From: JAMXLO01 sp963791495
Lineage (GTDB): Bacteria > Pseudomonadota > Alphaproteobacteria > Acetobacterales > Acetobacteraceae
NCBI GenBank assembly: GCA_963791495.1
Contig: CAWBST010000027.1
Span: 1-64,000 of the forward strand
Reading direction: 5' to 3'
Length of the DNA: 64,000 bases
This document shows positions 27,419-35,983 of this stretch, in pieces. A program made the translations under genes and the position numbers. How positions within the stretch are numbered: the stretch's first letter is position 1; each line of letters opens with the position of its first letter. The notes under the pieces were generated by a model. The model made no database searches. It saw only the letters and a program-made list of their open reading frames with translations, and was not told the DNA's origin.

Positions 27419-27694
27419 ATGGCCAGGACACGACATATCGGCAAGCGCATGTCGCAGCGCGGCATTCGAATGATCCTTGTGAATCTGGCCTTGCGGTTTG
27501 GACAGAATGTCCAGGACAGGCACGTGCTCGGGCGCCAGGGTCTTCAACTGCTCCTGCGGGAACTCCGTGACCTGGAGCGCACGGCGATGCGAGCCCTCGA
27601 TAAGGGCGGGCTGGTCGTCGTCGAGGGCGACGACGGCACCCTCATCACTACATATAACCTCGATAGTTACGATCGAGCACGCGCGCGTGACTGA
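27419..27694 (+). CDS. Small protein, possibly DUF4258-like
   Basis: This is a 91-residue protein starting at ATG 27419. It begins with basic residues (RHIGKRMSQRGI) and ends with a strand-rich part (KGGLVVVEGDDGTLITTYNL). The pattern of a HxxxRMxQRGI helix, a long middle helix and a final 'dG-lITtY' strand resembles DUF4258, a fold related to small RNase-type toxins. The resemblance is only by eye. No antitoxin-like partner is evident beside it. The strong promoter directly upstream supports it as a real gene. Confidence 0.5.
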   Translation: MARTRHIGKRMSQRGIRMILVNLALRFGQNVQDRHVLGRQGLQLLLRELRDLERTAMRALDKGGLVVVEGDDGTLITTYNLDSYDRARARD

Positions 27695-27784
27695 TGCCTC
27701 CCCATTGGCCACCGATGGGACGCGCCGATCTCGACGAGGGCTGCTCGCGCCGGCGCGCTGTGCGGCCCGGGGCGTGGAGCCCGT

Positions 27785-28258
27785 TCAGGCCGCAGTGAGC
27801 TCATCCACCGATTCGGTCGACGCGCCTGCGTTCACGGACGATGGCTCGCGGATCATATAGCCGCGCCCCCACACGGTGCCGATCAGGTTGTCGGCCCCGG
27901 CCAACGCCAACTTCTTCCGCAGCTTGCAGATGAACACATCGATGATCTTCATCTCGGGCTCGTCCATGCCGCCATAGAGGTGATTGAGAAACGCCTCCTT
28001 GGTGAGCACCATCCCCTTGCGCAGCACCAGCAGCTCAAGGATGGCATATTCCTTCCCGGTCAGATGCACCGGCTGGCCATCCACTGCGACCTCATGACTG
28101 TCCAGGTTGAGCAGCAACGGTCCGACACGCAACGACGGCTGGCTGAATCCCTTGCTGCGCCGCACGATCGCCTGCATCCGCGCCAGCAACTCAGCCTTGT
28201 CGAATGGCTTGGTGATGAAATCATCGGCGCCGAGGCCGAGGCCCTTCACCTTGATCTT
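27785..28258 (-). pseudogene. ctrA: CtrA response regulator, 5' part missing
   Basis: CtrA is the alphaproteobacterial master regulator of cell cycle, motility and pili. This fragment has the end of the receiver (KVKGLGLGADDFITKPFDKA, with the conserved Lys) and the complete CtrA DNA-binding domain (LTGKEYAILELLVLRKGMVL, then GGMDEPEMKIIDVFICKLRK). The start, the phosphorylated Asp and the first half of the receiver are absent. At about 28258 the sequence switches abruptly to the 3' part of an unrelated gene on the other strand. The open frame runs on to 28363, but that part has no CtrA character. It is either a rearrangement breakpoint or an assembly join. Confidence 0.82.
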
Positions 28259-28264
28259 CCCGGT

Positions 28265-28969
28265 GCAGCCTGTGCCGACAGCGCGAAGCTGTTCGCCTCT
28301 CTGCCGGCGTTGCCGTTCGCGCAGCGCGAACTCGATGCCGCGCGGTCGCTGCTGGGGGCACAACCGTCAGACGAGCTGCTCAACGCTGCATTCACCGCGG
28401 TTGCGGTGCGTGGTATCACGCTCAAGGACTACCGCATCCTTCACTTCGCCACGCATGCCCTGCTGCCGGCGGAGCTGCGCTGCCAGAATGAACCCGCCAT
28501 CGTGACATCCGCGCCGACCAACGCACGCGATGCGTCGGGGGCGCTGCTGACAGCGAGCGATGTCGCCACCTTGGACCTCAACGCCAACGCTGTGATCCTC
28601 TCGGCCTGCAACACGGGGGGTCCTGGCAACAGCACTGGGGGTGAGAGCCTCTCGGGCCTGGCGCGCGCCTTCTTCTTCGCTGGAGCGCGCTCGATGCTGG
28701 TGACCCACTGGGCAATCAGTGACCAGACCTCGGCGTTCCTGGTGGCTGACACGCTGCGCCGGCTAGCAGCGGGCGAGGATGACAGTCCCGACTCGGGGGA
28801 CAGGGCGGGCCTCGCTGCTGCACTGCGGGCGGCGCAGCTGGGGATCATCAACCGGGCGGGAAAGGACCTGCCCGCCAATCTCGCGCATCCGTTCTTCTGG
28901 GCGCCGTTTGCGCTGATCGGCGAAGGCCGGAGCGGCGGAGGTGCTGGCGCGGCGCGCGGGGGAGTGTAG
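28265..28969 (+). pseudogene. CHAT-domain protein, 5' part missing
   Basis: CHAT domains are caspase-like cysteine peptidases, usually at the C-terminus of TPR proteins. The fragment begins at about ACADSAKLFASLPALPFAQR. It carries the catalytic His in ILHFATHALL and the catalytic Cys in VILSACNTGG, followed by GESLSGLARAFFFAGARSML, VTHWAISDQ and the C-terminal HPFFWAPFALIGEG. The N-terminal part, where TPR repeats would be, is missing. The frame continues upstream only through the antisense of the ctrA fragment. The active-site dyad is intact but no start codon belongs to the gene. Confidence 0.8.
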
Positions 28970-29132
28970 CGCGACGCCATTGCGCGAGCCTTGCCCTGCC
29001 ATGCGGAGACGTCACAATCCGTGGGGCAGGAACAAACTGTTCATCTGCTGGTCGCTGTAATGGAATATCCTGAGCGCTCGCCACTGGGTACGTGGGACCG
29101 TCTCGACGGCCTGTACGCTGACATAGCGGCGA

Positions 29133-30089
29133 CTATTGAGCGCCGCGATACTGTCCTGCTATCTGCTTGGGAGTGAGCGCATGATCGGACCGCATCCCGA
29201 GGAACCAGACGCCGCACGCGCCGTCGACGATCCACGACTGCGGCATAAGCTTATCAAAAAATCGCAGCCAGAACATTGAAAGTTCTGCGAGGCGGCCGAC
29301 CTTGTGGCTACGGAACAGGCTGGCGACGAAATACTTGATCCCCCAGAGCAGCACACTGCCGGGGCCGCCTTGCGCTCCCGAACCAATGCATTCGAAGTTG
29401 CGAAACAGCCAGCGATGACCCAGCTCGGTAAAGCGCGTGAAATCATAGGCCCCTTCATGCACCTGCTGCATGAAAGGCGTACCGGCATAGACCAGGCCTT
29501 GCGGACGCAGCACGCGATGGATCTCGTCGACCACCTTCTGCGGTTCGAGAACATGCTCGAGAACCGCCTGCACCCACACCGCATCGAAACTAGCATCGAC
29601 AAACGGGAGCGAGTGCGCATCAGCGATGAGTTGGACGTTGGCTGAGGAATAGATGTCGAACGCGACGATGTCGAAATCACCGTTCTGATAAATTGCATCC
29701 ATCCCGCTGCCGATCGTGCCACCGCCTATGACGAGCAATCGCGGCCGCTCCATGCCCGGACGTCTGAGACGGGATTGCAACTCATTTGCGGCGAAAGCGG
29801 CAGATTCATCACTGCCGAACATCGCCCTGAAGAGCCGCATGCGCAGAGAACCGGGGCGGGTCATGTAATCGGCACCGACCGACCCGATCAACCGATCGCG
29901 GTCGATGACCGAATTGCTGAAATCGATCAAGGCCGGACGCCCGTCGATCAGCGGAAAGCTTCTATCGGCAGCGTAGGCGCACGCCGGATTGCTGCATCGC
30001 ACGAAACCGTCTCCGGCACCGGAGCAGTCAATCGGGCTGTGGCAGCGTGGGCAGGCGCATATCGTGCCGAGACCCGGCGTTATATCCAT
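29133..30089 (-). CDS. SAM-dependent methyltransferase with N-terminal zinc-ribbon-like motif
   Basis: This is a 318-residue class I methyltransferase. Residues 12-37 have two CxxC-like pairs (CPRCHSPIDC and RCSNPAC), resembling a Trm112-type zinc ribbon. The SAM-binding motif I is weakly LLVIGGGTIGSGM near residue 117. VWVQAVLEHVLEPQKVVDEI and RVLRPQGLVYAGTP are motifs of the UbiE/Methyltransf_11 type. The C-terminal part is hydrophobic (FVASLFRSH, MFWLRFFDKL). It stands alone between the CHAT fragment and the GH5 gene, on the opposite strand to the EPS genes. It may modify a sugar or lipid, but nothing shows the substrate. Confidence 0.75.
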   Translation of the reverse strand: MDITPGLGTICACPRCHSPIDCSGAGDGFVRCSNPACAYAADRSFPLIDGRPALIDFSNSVIDRDRLIGSVGADYMTRPGSLRMRLFRAMFGSDESAAFAANELQSRLRRPGMERPRLLVIGGGTIGSGMDAIYQNGDFDIVAFDIYSSANVQLIADAHSLPFVDASFDAVWVQAVLEHVLEPQKVVDEIHRVLRPQGLVYAGTPFMQQVHEGAYDFTRFTELGHRWLFRNFECIGSGAQGGPGSVLLWGIKYFVASLFRSHKVGRLAELSMFWLRFFDKLMPQSWIVDGACGVWFLGMRSDHALTPKQIAGQYRGAQ

Positions 30090-30850
30090 GCTTCGAGGTT
30101 CCCGCCCGAGAAAGCCGACGTCAACCTGACGGACGTCTGTAGTCTGGAATCAGCGAGATCGCAGCGGATGCGAGAACGGGAGCCGTCGGCCACGGCAAAT
30201 GTTGCCGGCAGTGCTCGCTTCAATCGCACGCTCCTTGCCCGCCTGCAGATATCCACAATCCGCAGGGCTGGAATCGTATATCCGATGTAGACATGGAGCG
30301 TGTTCTGCGCCGTGCAATCCCATTTAATTCTTTATACGACATGAAATAAGCAGATAAAGACCCAGATCCGTCCCAAATGCGCATAGCGTTGCAGCGCACT
30401 AAATATAAGTCGCCGCCAACCGCAGAAATTTATTGACCTCACAAAAGATTGATGTATCAATTAGCCGTGTGGTCCTTGAATGTCCCTCTCAGCCGACCCG
30501 GACCTCAACCCGTCTTTAACGAATTGACTGGCACATTCGCCGGTCAGCAGCAACGGAGGCACCACTACCACCGGCCCACCATCTGAAGATGATTACGCGG
30601 GATGTCGCAAAAGCCAAGTGACTTCCTGTCTTTCGAAGGGAACCAGCGGCACCTGGCGGATGCCCGCTGATGGGGAGTTCGAGCAGCGGCTGCCAATAGC
30701 ACTGCCCTGGCCGAACAGAAAAATCGCCAATTCAACTGACCGACGAACCGACGCCGACGGTCCAGACCGGCCGCGAGACGATTCGCGCGCTCAATGGATT
30801 CGAAGAAGCAACATAATAGCACCAGCAAACAAAATAATGGAGCAATGATC
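30090..30850 (+). other. Long non-coding stretch before the GH5 gene
   Basis: About 760 bases have no gene that can be supported. From 30290 the sequence turns AT-rich, unlike its surroundings. TTGACC (30433-30438) and TATCAA (30455-30460), 16 bases apart, are a possible promoter. ATTGAT (30448-30453) and ATCAAT (30456-30461) are inverted arms around GT, a possible operator. A GGAG at 30839-30842 is the ribosome site of the next gene. The length suggests a regulated leader. Confidence 0.45.
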
Positions 30851-33529
30851 ATGGCTTTCAGCGTTTCCAGCGGACAGATCATCGGACCCGATGGCCAGCC
30901 GTTCCAGGCTCGTGGCATCAACACTGGAACGATCGGGGTTAACGGACGCGACGAATCGATAGCCATGATGAACACGATGGCATCGAACCTGACGAGCACC
31001 TTCCCGCACATCAATATGCTCCGCGTGACCATCTGGCAGAGCGCGATCAACCAGGGACTGACAGCAAACGATTTTGCAGCGGCCGTTCAGACACTGACCG
31101 CGGCTGGCGTGGTCGTGGAATTCGAGTATCACGACTTCCCTACCACGCTATCTGGTGGTGCGCTCACGTCAGTCGCGAACTTCTATTCGGGCATGGCCGC
31201 TGCCTTCAAGGGCAACGATCACGTATGGTTCGGATCACAGAATGAGCCATCTGCTGGTGGCGGCAGCATCGATACCGAGATCAGCACGCTCTACGACGCC
31301 GTTCGGGCTACCGGCAACAACACCATCTTTATGATGAACATGTACGGAGGCTACACGGTCAACGGACTGACCCCCTCCGTTTACAACTCCATGCACAACG
31401 TTGTTTGGGACCACCACTTCTATTCGTGGGAGGTAAACGGGCTCTATGGCCTCGACCCCACCAATCAGGCGCAGAATGCTCAAGCGCTTGCCAACAATCT
31501 GTCAACGATCACCAATTTCACGCACAGCGCGGATGGAACAATCCCAATCATTATCGGCGAGTATGGTCCGGCCGCAGCCAATGGCATCGACGCTGGGGGA
31601 TACCAGACCGCCGCCTCTGTCGAGCAAAGCGGAACAGGTTCGCTAGCTTGGTCGTGGAATACGTTCAACAACAACGGCACTCCGATCCCTGGCGATCTGG
31701 TCAGTCCGCCCTGGACTGGCGGCCCGGCGTCCCTCACGCCGTGGGGGCAAATGACCGCGCAGTTCATCGCCGACGGCGGCGCCCCTTCTGGTGCCTCGAC
31801 GACAACAGGCACCGGTCCAGACGTCCTCATGCTGAACATCTGCGAAGACGCATACAATGGCAACGCTCAGTTCACCGTCGCAGTCGACGGCAAGCAGCAG
31901 GGCGGCACGTTCACCGCTGTTGCGTCGCACTCTGCCCACGTTGAGCAGGCGTTCACCTTCAACGGCTACTTCGGTGCCGGCAACCACACCGTCGCGGTAA
32001 GCTTCCTGAACGACGCCTACGGCGGAACGGCGGCCACCGATCGCAACCTCTATGTCGACGGTATCACCTACAAGGGAGCGAACACCAACCAGTCGGCGGC
32101 TCTCATGTCGACCGGAAGCCGGAACTTCGCCATCTCGGGCGGCACCGCCCCCGTGACGCCAAGCGCGGATGGGACAAAGATAACTTCCGCGACCGCGAGC
32201 CCGATCATCGACAAGAGCGGAAACGCCTGGTCACTCGTTCAGTCTGCTTCGAGTGGTCTGCAGATCGCGGTCAACGGCACGGTCGATCCGGTCACCGCGA
32301 ATGTCGTGATCCTCGAGAGCTTGAACGGCGCGATGGTGCAGGAGAACTCGGCCGGGACGTGGTATTCTGAGAGCGGACCGGGAGTAGGTTGGACCCAGCT
32401 GTCTGGCAATCCGAACCCGGCGACCCCGAGCCCTGATGGAACGAAGATTACTTCCGCGACCGCGAGCCCGATCATCGACAAAAGTGGAAATGCCTGGTCA
32501 CTGGTTCAATCTACGTCAAGCGGTCTGCAGATAGCGGTCAACGGCACGGTCGATCCGGTCACCGCGAATGTCGTGCTGCTGGAGACCCTCGGCGGGAACA
32601 TGGTCCAGGAGAACACCAGCGGCAACTGGTACTCCGAAGCAGGTCCAACTGGCTCGTGGGCGCAGATCGCAGCCCCCGCTCCAGTTATCGGCGGCGGTTC
32701 GGACACGCTCCTGCTGAAGGTGTCCGAGGACGCCTACAAGGGGGACGCGCAGTTCACCGTCTCGGTGGACGGCAAGCAACTTGGCGGCACGTTTGCGGCA
32801 ACAACGCTGCACGCTTCGGGGGGCAGCCAGAGCCTCGCGTTCAAAGGCGATTTCGGCGCAGGGGCGCACACCGTCGCGGTGAGGTTCCTCAACGATGCCT
32901 ACGCCGGTACGACAGCCACCGATCGCAACCTCTACGTGAACGATATCGTCTATAATGGAACCGACACGCACCTCGGTGCCGCACTCATGGGCAATGGCGC
33001 CAAGACGTTCTCGGTCTCCGGTGGCACAACGCCGTCGGTCAGCGAGACCGGCGATCACGGCTCCCTGCAGAAGAACCTATCGCAGACCGGCACATACACA
33101 GTCGGTGGGGATACCTTCGTGCTGACCACCGGCAATGCTGCCTCCGTCACGCTCGGCACAGGAGCCAGCCAGGTGAAGTTCGTGGGTCCAAGCTCGGTCA
33201 CCCTGACTGCGGGAGCAGGGCAGGCTACCGTGACAGCCGATGCGGGCAACAACAAGTTTGTCGCCGGCACGGGGAGCCTGGATGTTACGGGCGGGGCCGG
33301 CAAGGACGAGTACGTCTTCCACGCCAAGGGCGGCCTGCTCACACTGGAGGACTTCTCACTGGCGAAGGGCGATAAGCTGACGATCGATAAGTCGCTCAAC
33401 GGCTCGCTGCATCAAGCGACCGACGGGAAAGGCGGCGTGATGCTCACCTTCGGCACTGATACCAGCCATGGCGTTGACATCCGTGGCCTGACCAGCGTGT
33501 CGAGCACCTCTGACATCAATTGGGCCTAA
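30851..33529 (+). CDS. Secreted GH5-type glycoside hydrolase with two CBM60-like modules and a C-terminal RTX-like region
   Basis: This is an 892-residue multidomain protein. Residues 1-310 form a GH5-type TIM barrel: FGSQNEPS holds the acid/base Glu132, and IIIGEYGP the nucleophile Glu237. Residues about 322-410 and 617-703 are two similar beta modules with DAYxGxAQFTVxVDGKQ and FLNDAYxGTxATDRNLYV, resembling calcium-dependent CBM60/CBM36. Between them are two near-identical repeats of about 83 residues (436-518 and 525-607). The C-terminus (735-892) is a beta-rich, Gly/Asp-rich region with TGGAGKDEYVFHAKGG, typical of type I secreted proteins. There is no N-terminal signal peptide, which agrees with type I export. 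ATG 30851 is chosen because GGAG lies eight bases upstream. It probably trims a glucan or xylan-like polymer, perhaps the product of the adjacent EPS genes. Confidence 0.82.
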   Translation: MAFSVSSGQIIGPDGQPFQARGINTGTIGVNGRDESIAMMNTMASNLTSTFPHINMLRVTIWQSAINQGLTANDFAAAVQTLTAAGVVVEFEYHDFPTTLSGGALTSVANFYSGMAAAFKGNDHVWFGSQNEPSAGGGSIDTEISTLYDAVRATGNNTIFMMNMYGGYTVNGLTPSVYNSMHNVVWDHHFYSWEVNGLYGLDPTNQAQNAQALANNLSTITNFTHSADGTIPIIIGEYGPAAANGIDAGGYQTAASVEQSGTGSLAWSWNTFNNNGTPIPGDLVSPPWTGGPASLTPWGQMTAQFIADGGAPSGASTTTGTGPDVLMLNICEDAYNGNAQFTVAVDGKQQGGTFTAVASHSAHVEQAFTFNGYFGAGNHTVAVSFLNDAYGGTAATDRNLYVDGITYKGANTNQSAALMSTGSRNFAISGGTAPVTPSADGTKITSATASPIIDKSGNAWSLVQSASSGLQIAVNGTVDPVTANVVILESLNGAMVQENSAGTWYSESGPGVGWTQLSGNPNPATPSPDGTKITSATASPIIDKSGNAWSLVQSTSSGLQIAVNGTVDPVTANVVLLETLGGNMVQENTSGNWYSEAGPTGSWAQIAAPAPVIGGGSDTLLLKVSEDAYKGDAQFTVSVDGKQLGGTFAATTLHASGGSQSLAFKGDFGAGAHTVAVRFLNDAYAGTTATDRNLYVNDIVYNGTDTHLGAALMGNGAKTFSVSGGTTPSVSETGDHGSLQKNLSQTGTYTVGGDTFVLTTGNAASVTLGTGASQVKFVGPSSVTLTAGAGQATVTADAGNNKFVAGTGSLDVTGGAGKDEYVFHAKGGLLTLEDFSLAKGDKLTIDKSLNGSLHQATDGKGGVMLTFGTDTSHGVDIRGLTSVSSTSDINWA
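32156..32404 (+). repeat. Intragenic repeat, unit 1, in the GH5 protein
   Basis: This encodes residues 436-518. The unit reads TKITSATASPIIDKSGNAWS, then LQIAVNGTVDPVTANVV and WYSE. It is almost identical in DNA and protein to unit 2, suggesting recent duplication or gene conversion. The unit resembles beta-strand repeats found in other secreted alphaproteobacterial proteins. Confidence 0.85.
32423..32671 (+). repeat. Intragenic repeat, unit 2, in the GH5 protein
   Basis: This encodes residues 525-607, the second copy of the unit at 32156-32404. It differs only at scattered positions (for example LLETLGGNMVQENTSGN in place of ILESLNGAMVQENSAGT). It leads directly into the second CBM60-like module. 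Confidence 0.85.
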
Positions 33530-33557
33530 GTCGCCTGTATCGCCTTCCGAGAGCAAG

Positions 33558-33593
33558 GACGGGCTCGTGAGCCGAGGGGTTCGCGAGCCCGTC
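33558..33593 (+). terminator. Hairpin after the GH5 gene
   Basis: GACGGGCTCG (33558-33567) and CGAGCCCGTC (33584-33593) form a perfect ten-base stem with a 16-base loop, 28 bases after the stop codon. No U-run follows. It is probably the end of the monocistronic GH5 transcript. Confidence 0.6.
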
Positions 33594-34252
33594 TCGCTGC
33601 AGAGGTCTTTGACCGCACAACCCTGGCCCATGTGAGGCTCACGCCAGGTTCCCCGAACACGAGCGCCCGACATCCCACGCGATTGTGTTGGCGATTGCGC
33701 AGCCGCCGAGCCGATCGCTGCCAGATTATCACAACGGCGCGATCGCGGCTTTTGATGGCACGATCCTGAAGCCCAGCTTGAGCCTCGGCATTCTTGACCA
33801 CGACATATTGTCGGTTACCGAAAGGATCGTGCCGAAGACAACGAACTATGGCCATTTTGGCTACACGGATGCTTATACCGAACGGATAAGTTCTTCAGAC
33901 CCGCGTCGGCGCCCGATCACGAATCGGCGCGATATTGGACCAGTTGTGTATGCAGCACGATCCACGCTGGTGCCGCCGCACGGAGATTCCATCACCTTTC
34001 CGTGTGATTAACTGGCCAATTACGTATGGTACACGGGAAATTCAGTTCTCAATGACACCGAAGGCTGCTTATTATCGGCGTCGTTGGTTGACTGAATCTG
34101 CTTCAGCACAGAAACAAAAGTTAAACATTTCCTTGTTTTGAAGGGAGGGTATCGCGCGGGGTAGGTACGACTGAACCAAATGCGGGTGAGTTAAGGCCTG
34201 GTTGTTTCACCCCGCGGCAGGGATTCCTGACGCGAGGCTGACGGGAGTTGTC
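33594..34252 (+). other. Non-coding stretch before the EPS operon
   Basis: About 660 bases have no supportable gene. The second half (34000-34140) is AT-rich and likely carries the promoter of the EPS genes. TTAA-N7-ATTA at 34008-34022 matches seven of eight bases of a CtrA box (TTAA-N7-TTAA). CTGAA/TTCAG arms (34091-34105) form a small palindrome. GGGAG before 34253 is the ribosome site of the first EPS gene. Confidence 0.4.
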
Positions 34253-35815
34253 ATGTCAGAAGTTGCGCGTCAGGATTTCTCGCCCTTGGTCATTGGAACG
34301 CCCGACGAACCGGGCGCCGCGGCGGCCCGCCCACCAAGCGCCTTCGCTAGGCGGCCCAACCTGGTGGCCATAGCAGCCATCGCCTGCGTGATCGAGTCGG
34401 TGGCCGTGATTGCCGCGTTCTGGGTCTCCTGTGCGATTTGCGGATCCCTGCTGGTTGAGTTTCATGCTCCGCAATCCTGGTTCGGGATTCTCGTGTGCGC
34501 TCTGATGATTGCGAGCATTGCGGAGCGCGGTGATTACGGCGCAGGCGTGATGCTGGATTGCGGGCTCCGGCCATGGAGCCTTGCCAAGGCCTCGCTGCAG
34601 ACTGCCGGGGCGGTTCTGCTCCTGGCCTCTCCTTGGATACTTGCGACGCAAACCGTCCTTAGCGGATCGGCGACGCCGCTGCCGATAGCCGGAACGGGTC
34701 CGGCGACGTTGATTGCGCTGATGGTCGCATTCGTGAGTGCCAGTTATCTGGCCGTGCTCTCGGTGCGCCTGATCGGCCGGATCGCTACGGCTCCCCTGGC
34801 ACGACCACGCCGTGTCGTCGTTGTGGGGGAACCGGAGCGCTGCGCAAGCCTTATCGGCGCTCTTCACCAGGTGCCACGTCGCTCTATGAAGATCCTCGGT
34901 GTGATCGATCACGCGATCGAACCGCGACAGCGCGAGGGAGCTGTGCCACTGCAGGGACGATATGGCCTGTCAGTGCTGGGACGGCTCAACGAACTCAAAG
35001 ATATGGTTCAGCGGGGCAAGGTCGATGTCGTCATCGTCGCCCTGCCGTGGTCGGAGGCAGCAAATATCCGGGAAATCATCGGGTCGGTGGGGGGCGCAGC
35101 GGTCGACGTGCTGCTGGCCCCAGACCTCGGCCTCTTTGACCTACCTGCAACGCCAGCGACGGAATTCGCCCGCGTCCCACTGTTGCGGGCCATCTACCCG
35201 CCGGTGGTTGGATGGAAGGCCTTTGTGAAGCGGGCGGAAGACATCGTCATCGCGGGCAGCGTCACGCTGCTCGCGGCCCCGGCGATTCTGACCATTGCTG
35301 CGTTGATCAAGCTGACGTCGCGCGGTCCGGTGTTCTTTCGTCAACAGCGGTTCGGCTACAATGGCCAGATCTTCGAGGCGTACAAGTTCCGCACCATGTA
35401 TACGCACCTCGCTGACAAATCGGGAGCAGAGCAGACAAAGCGAGGCGACGCCCGGATCACGCCGTTCGGCGCGTGGCTCAGGCGAAGGAGCCTCGATGAG
35501 CTGCCCCAGCTATTCAACATTCTGCGTGGAGACATGTCACTGGTTGGTCCACGCCCACATCCTCTCGGGATGACAGCGCGCGGCATACCCCTGGATCAGG
35601 CAGCGCCGGAGTACCGGCTGCGGCAGCGGGTGAGACCCGGCCTGACGGGCTGGGCGCAGGTGAACGGCAATCGCGGGCCGCTGCACACTTGCAACGATGT
35701 CATCGACAGGGTGACACTCGATCTTGAGTACATTCGTGATTGGTCACTGGCATTTGACTTGAAAATCATTTGGCTGACGTTCGGGCTCCTGATCAATGAT
35801 AAGAATGCCTATTGA
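34253..35815 (+). CDS. Undecaprenyl-phosphate hexose-1-phosphate transferase (GumD/WbaP type)
   Basis: This enzyme starts polysaccharide repeat-unit synthesis by moving a hexose-1-phosphate, often glucose, onto undecaprenyl phosphate in the inner membrane. The 520-residue protein has four or five N-terminal helices (residues 35-180), a CoA-binding-like middle domain (PRRVVVVGEPERCASLIGAL) and the catalytic C-terminal bacterial sugar transferase domain. There RGPVFFRQQRFGYNGQIFEA, YKFRTM, DELPQLFNILRGDMSLVGPR and RPGLTGWAQVNG are all hallmarks. The start ATG 34253 follows GGGAG. It is the first gene of the EPS block. Confidence 0.92.
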   Translation: MSEVARQDFSPLVIGTPDEPGAAAARPPSAFARRPNLVAIAAIACVIESVAVIAAFWVSCAICGSLLVEFHAPQSWFGILVCALMIASIAERGDYGAGVMLDCGLRPWSLAKASLQTAGAVLLLASPWILATQTVLSGSATPLPIAGTGPATLIALMVAFVSASYLAVLSVRLIGRIATAPLARPRRVVVVGEPERCASLIGALHQVPRRSMKILGVIDHAIEPRQREGAVPLQGRYGLSVLGRLNELKDMVQRGKVDVVIVALPWSEAANIREIIGSVGGAAVDVLLAPDLGLFDLPATPATEFARVPLLRAIYPPVVGWKAFVKRAEDIVIAGSVTLLAAPAILTIAALIKLTSRGPVFFRQQRFGYNGQIFEAYKFRTMYTHLADKSGAEQTKRGDARITPFGAWLRRRSLDELPQLFNILRGDMSLVGPRPHPLGMTARGIPLDQAAPEYRLRQRVRPGLTGWAQVNGNRGPLHTCNDVIDRVTLDLEYIRDWSLAFDLKIIWLTFGLLINDKNAY

Positions 35816-35983
35816 CGCAGTCCGAGCACCTTCAGCTGGCTGGGTTGCCGACGGCCGGTGGTGCTGGACGGGTCGTCGATCCAGTCTCGCTCGTTCGTCG
35901 CTGCGCTGGCGCCTTGGTCCGCGGCTCTTGGCGGATAGACCGCACCGCTCTTAAACTTCAACTTGGCCAGGAGTTAGACAGCA

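Noticed and set aside
27980..28969. A single 329-residue + strand protein with a CHAT C-terminus
   Set aside because: Its first 95 residues are the antisense of ctrA; only the part after about 28265 is CHAT coding sequence.
28265..28969. CHAT protein as part of a defence system such as a CRISPR-linked caspase
   Set aside because: No Cas, gRAMP, gasdermin or other defence partner is nearby, and the gene lacks its 5' part.
28991..29176. Short + strand frame between the CHAT fragment and the methyltransferase
   Set aside because: It has no domain, no ribosome site, and its end overlaps the 3' end of the methyltransferase gene.
33685..34011. + strand open frame of 108 codons before the EPS operon
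   Set aside because: It has no family match, no ribosome site, and lies in a region whose base composition shifts midway through the frame.
34008..34022. CtrA binding site TTAA-N7-ATTA upstream of the EPS genes
   Set aside because: It matches only seven of eight bases and is a single site in AT-rich DNA, so it is not strong enough to list as a feature of its own.
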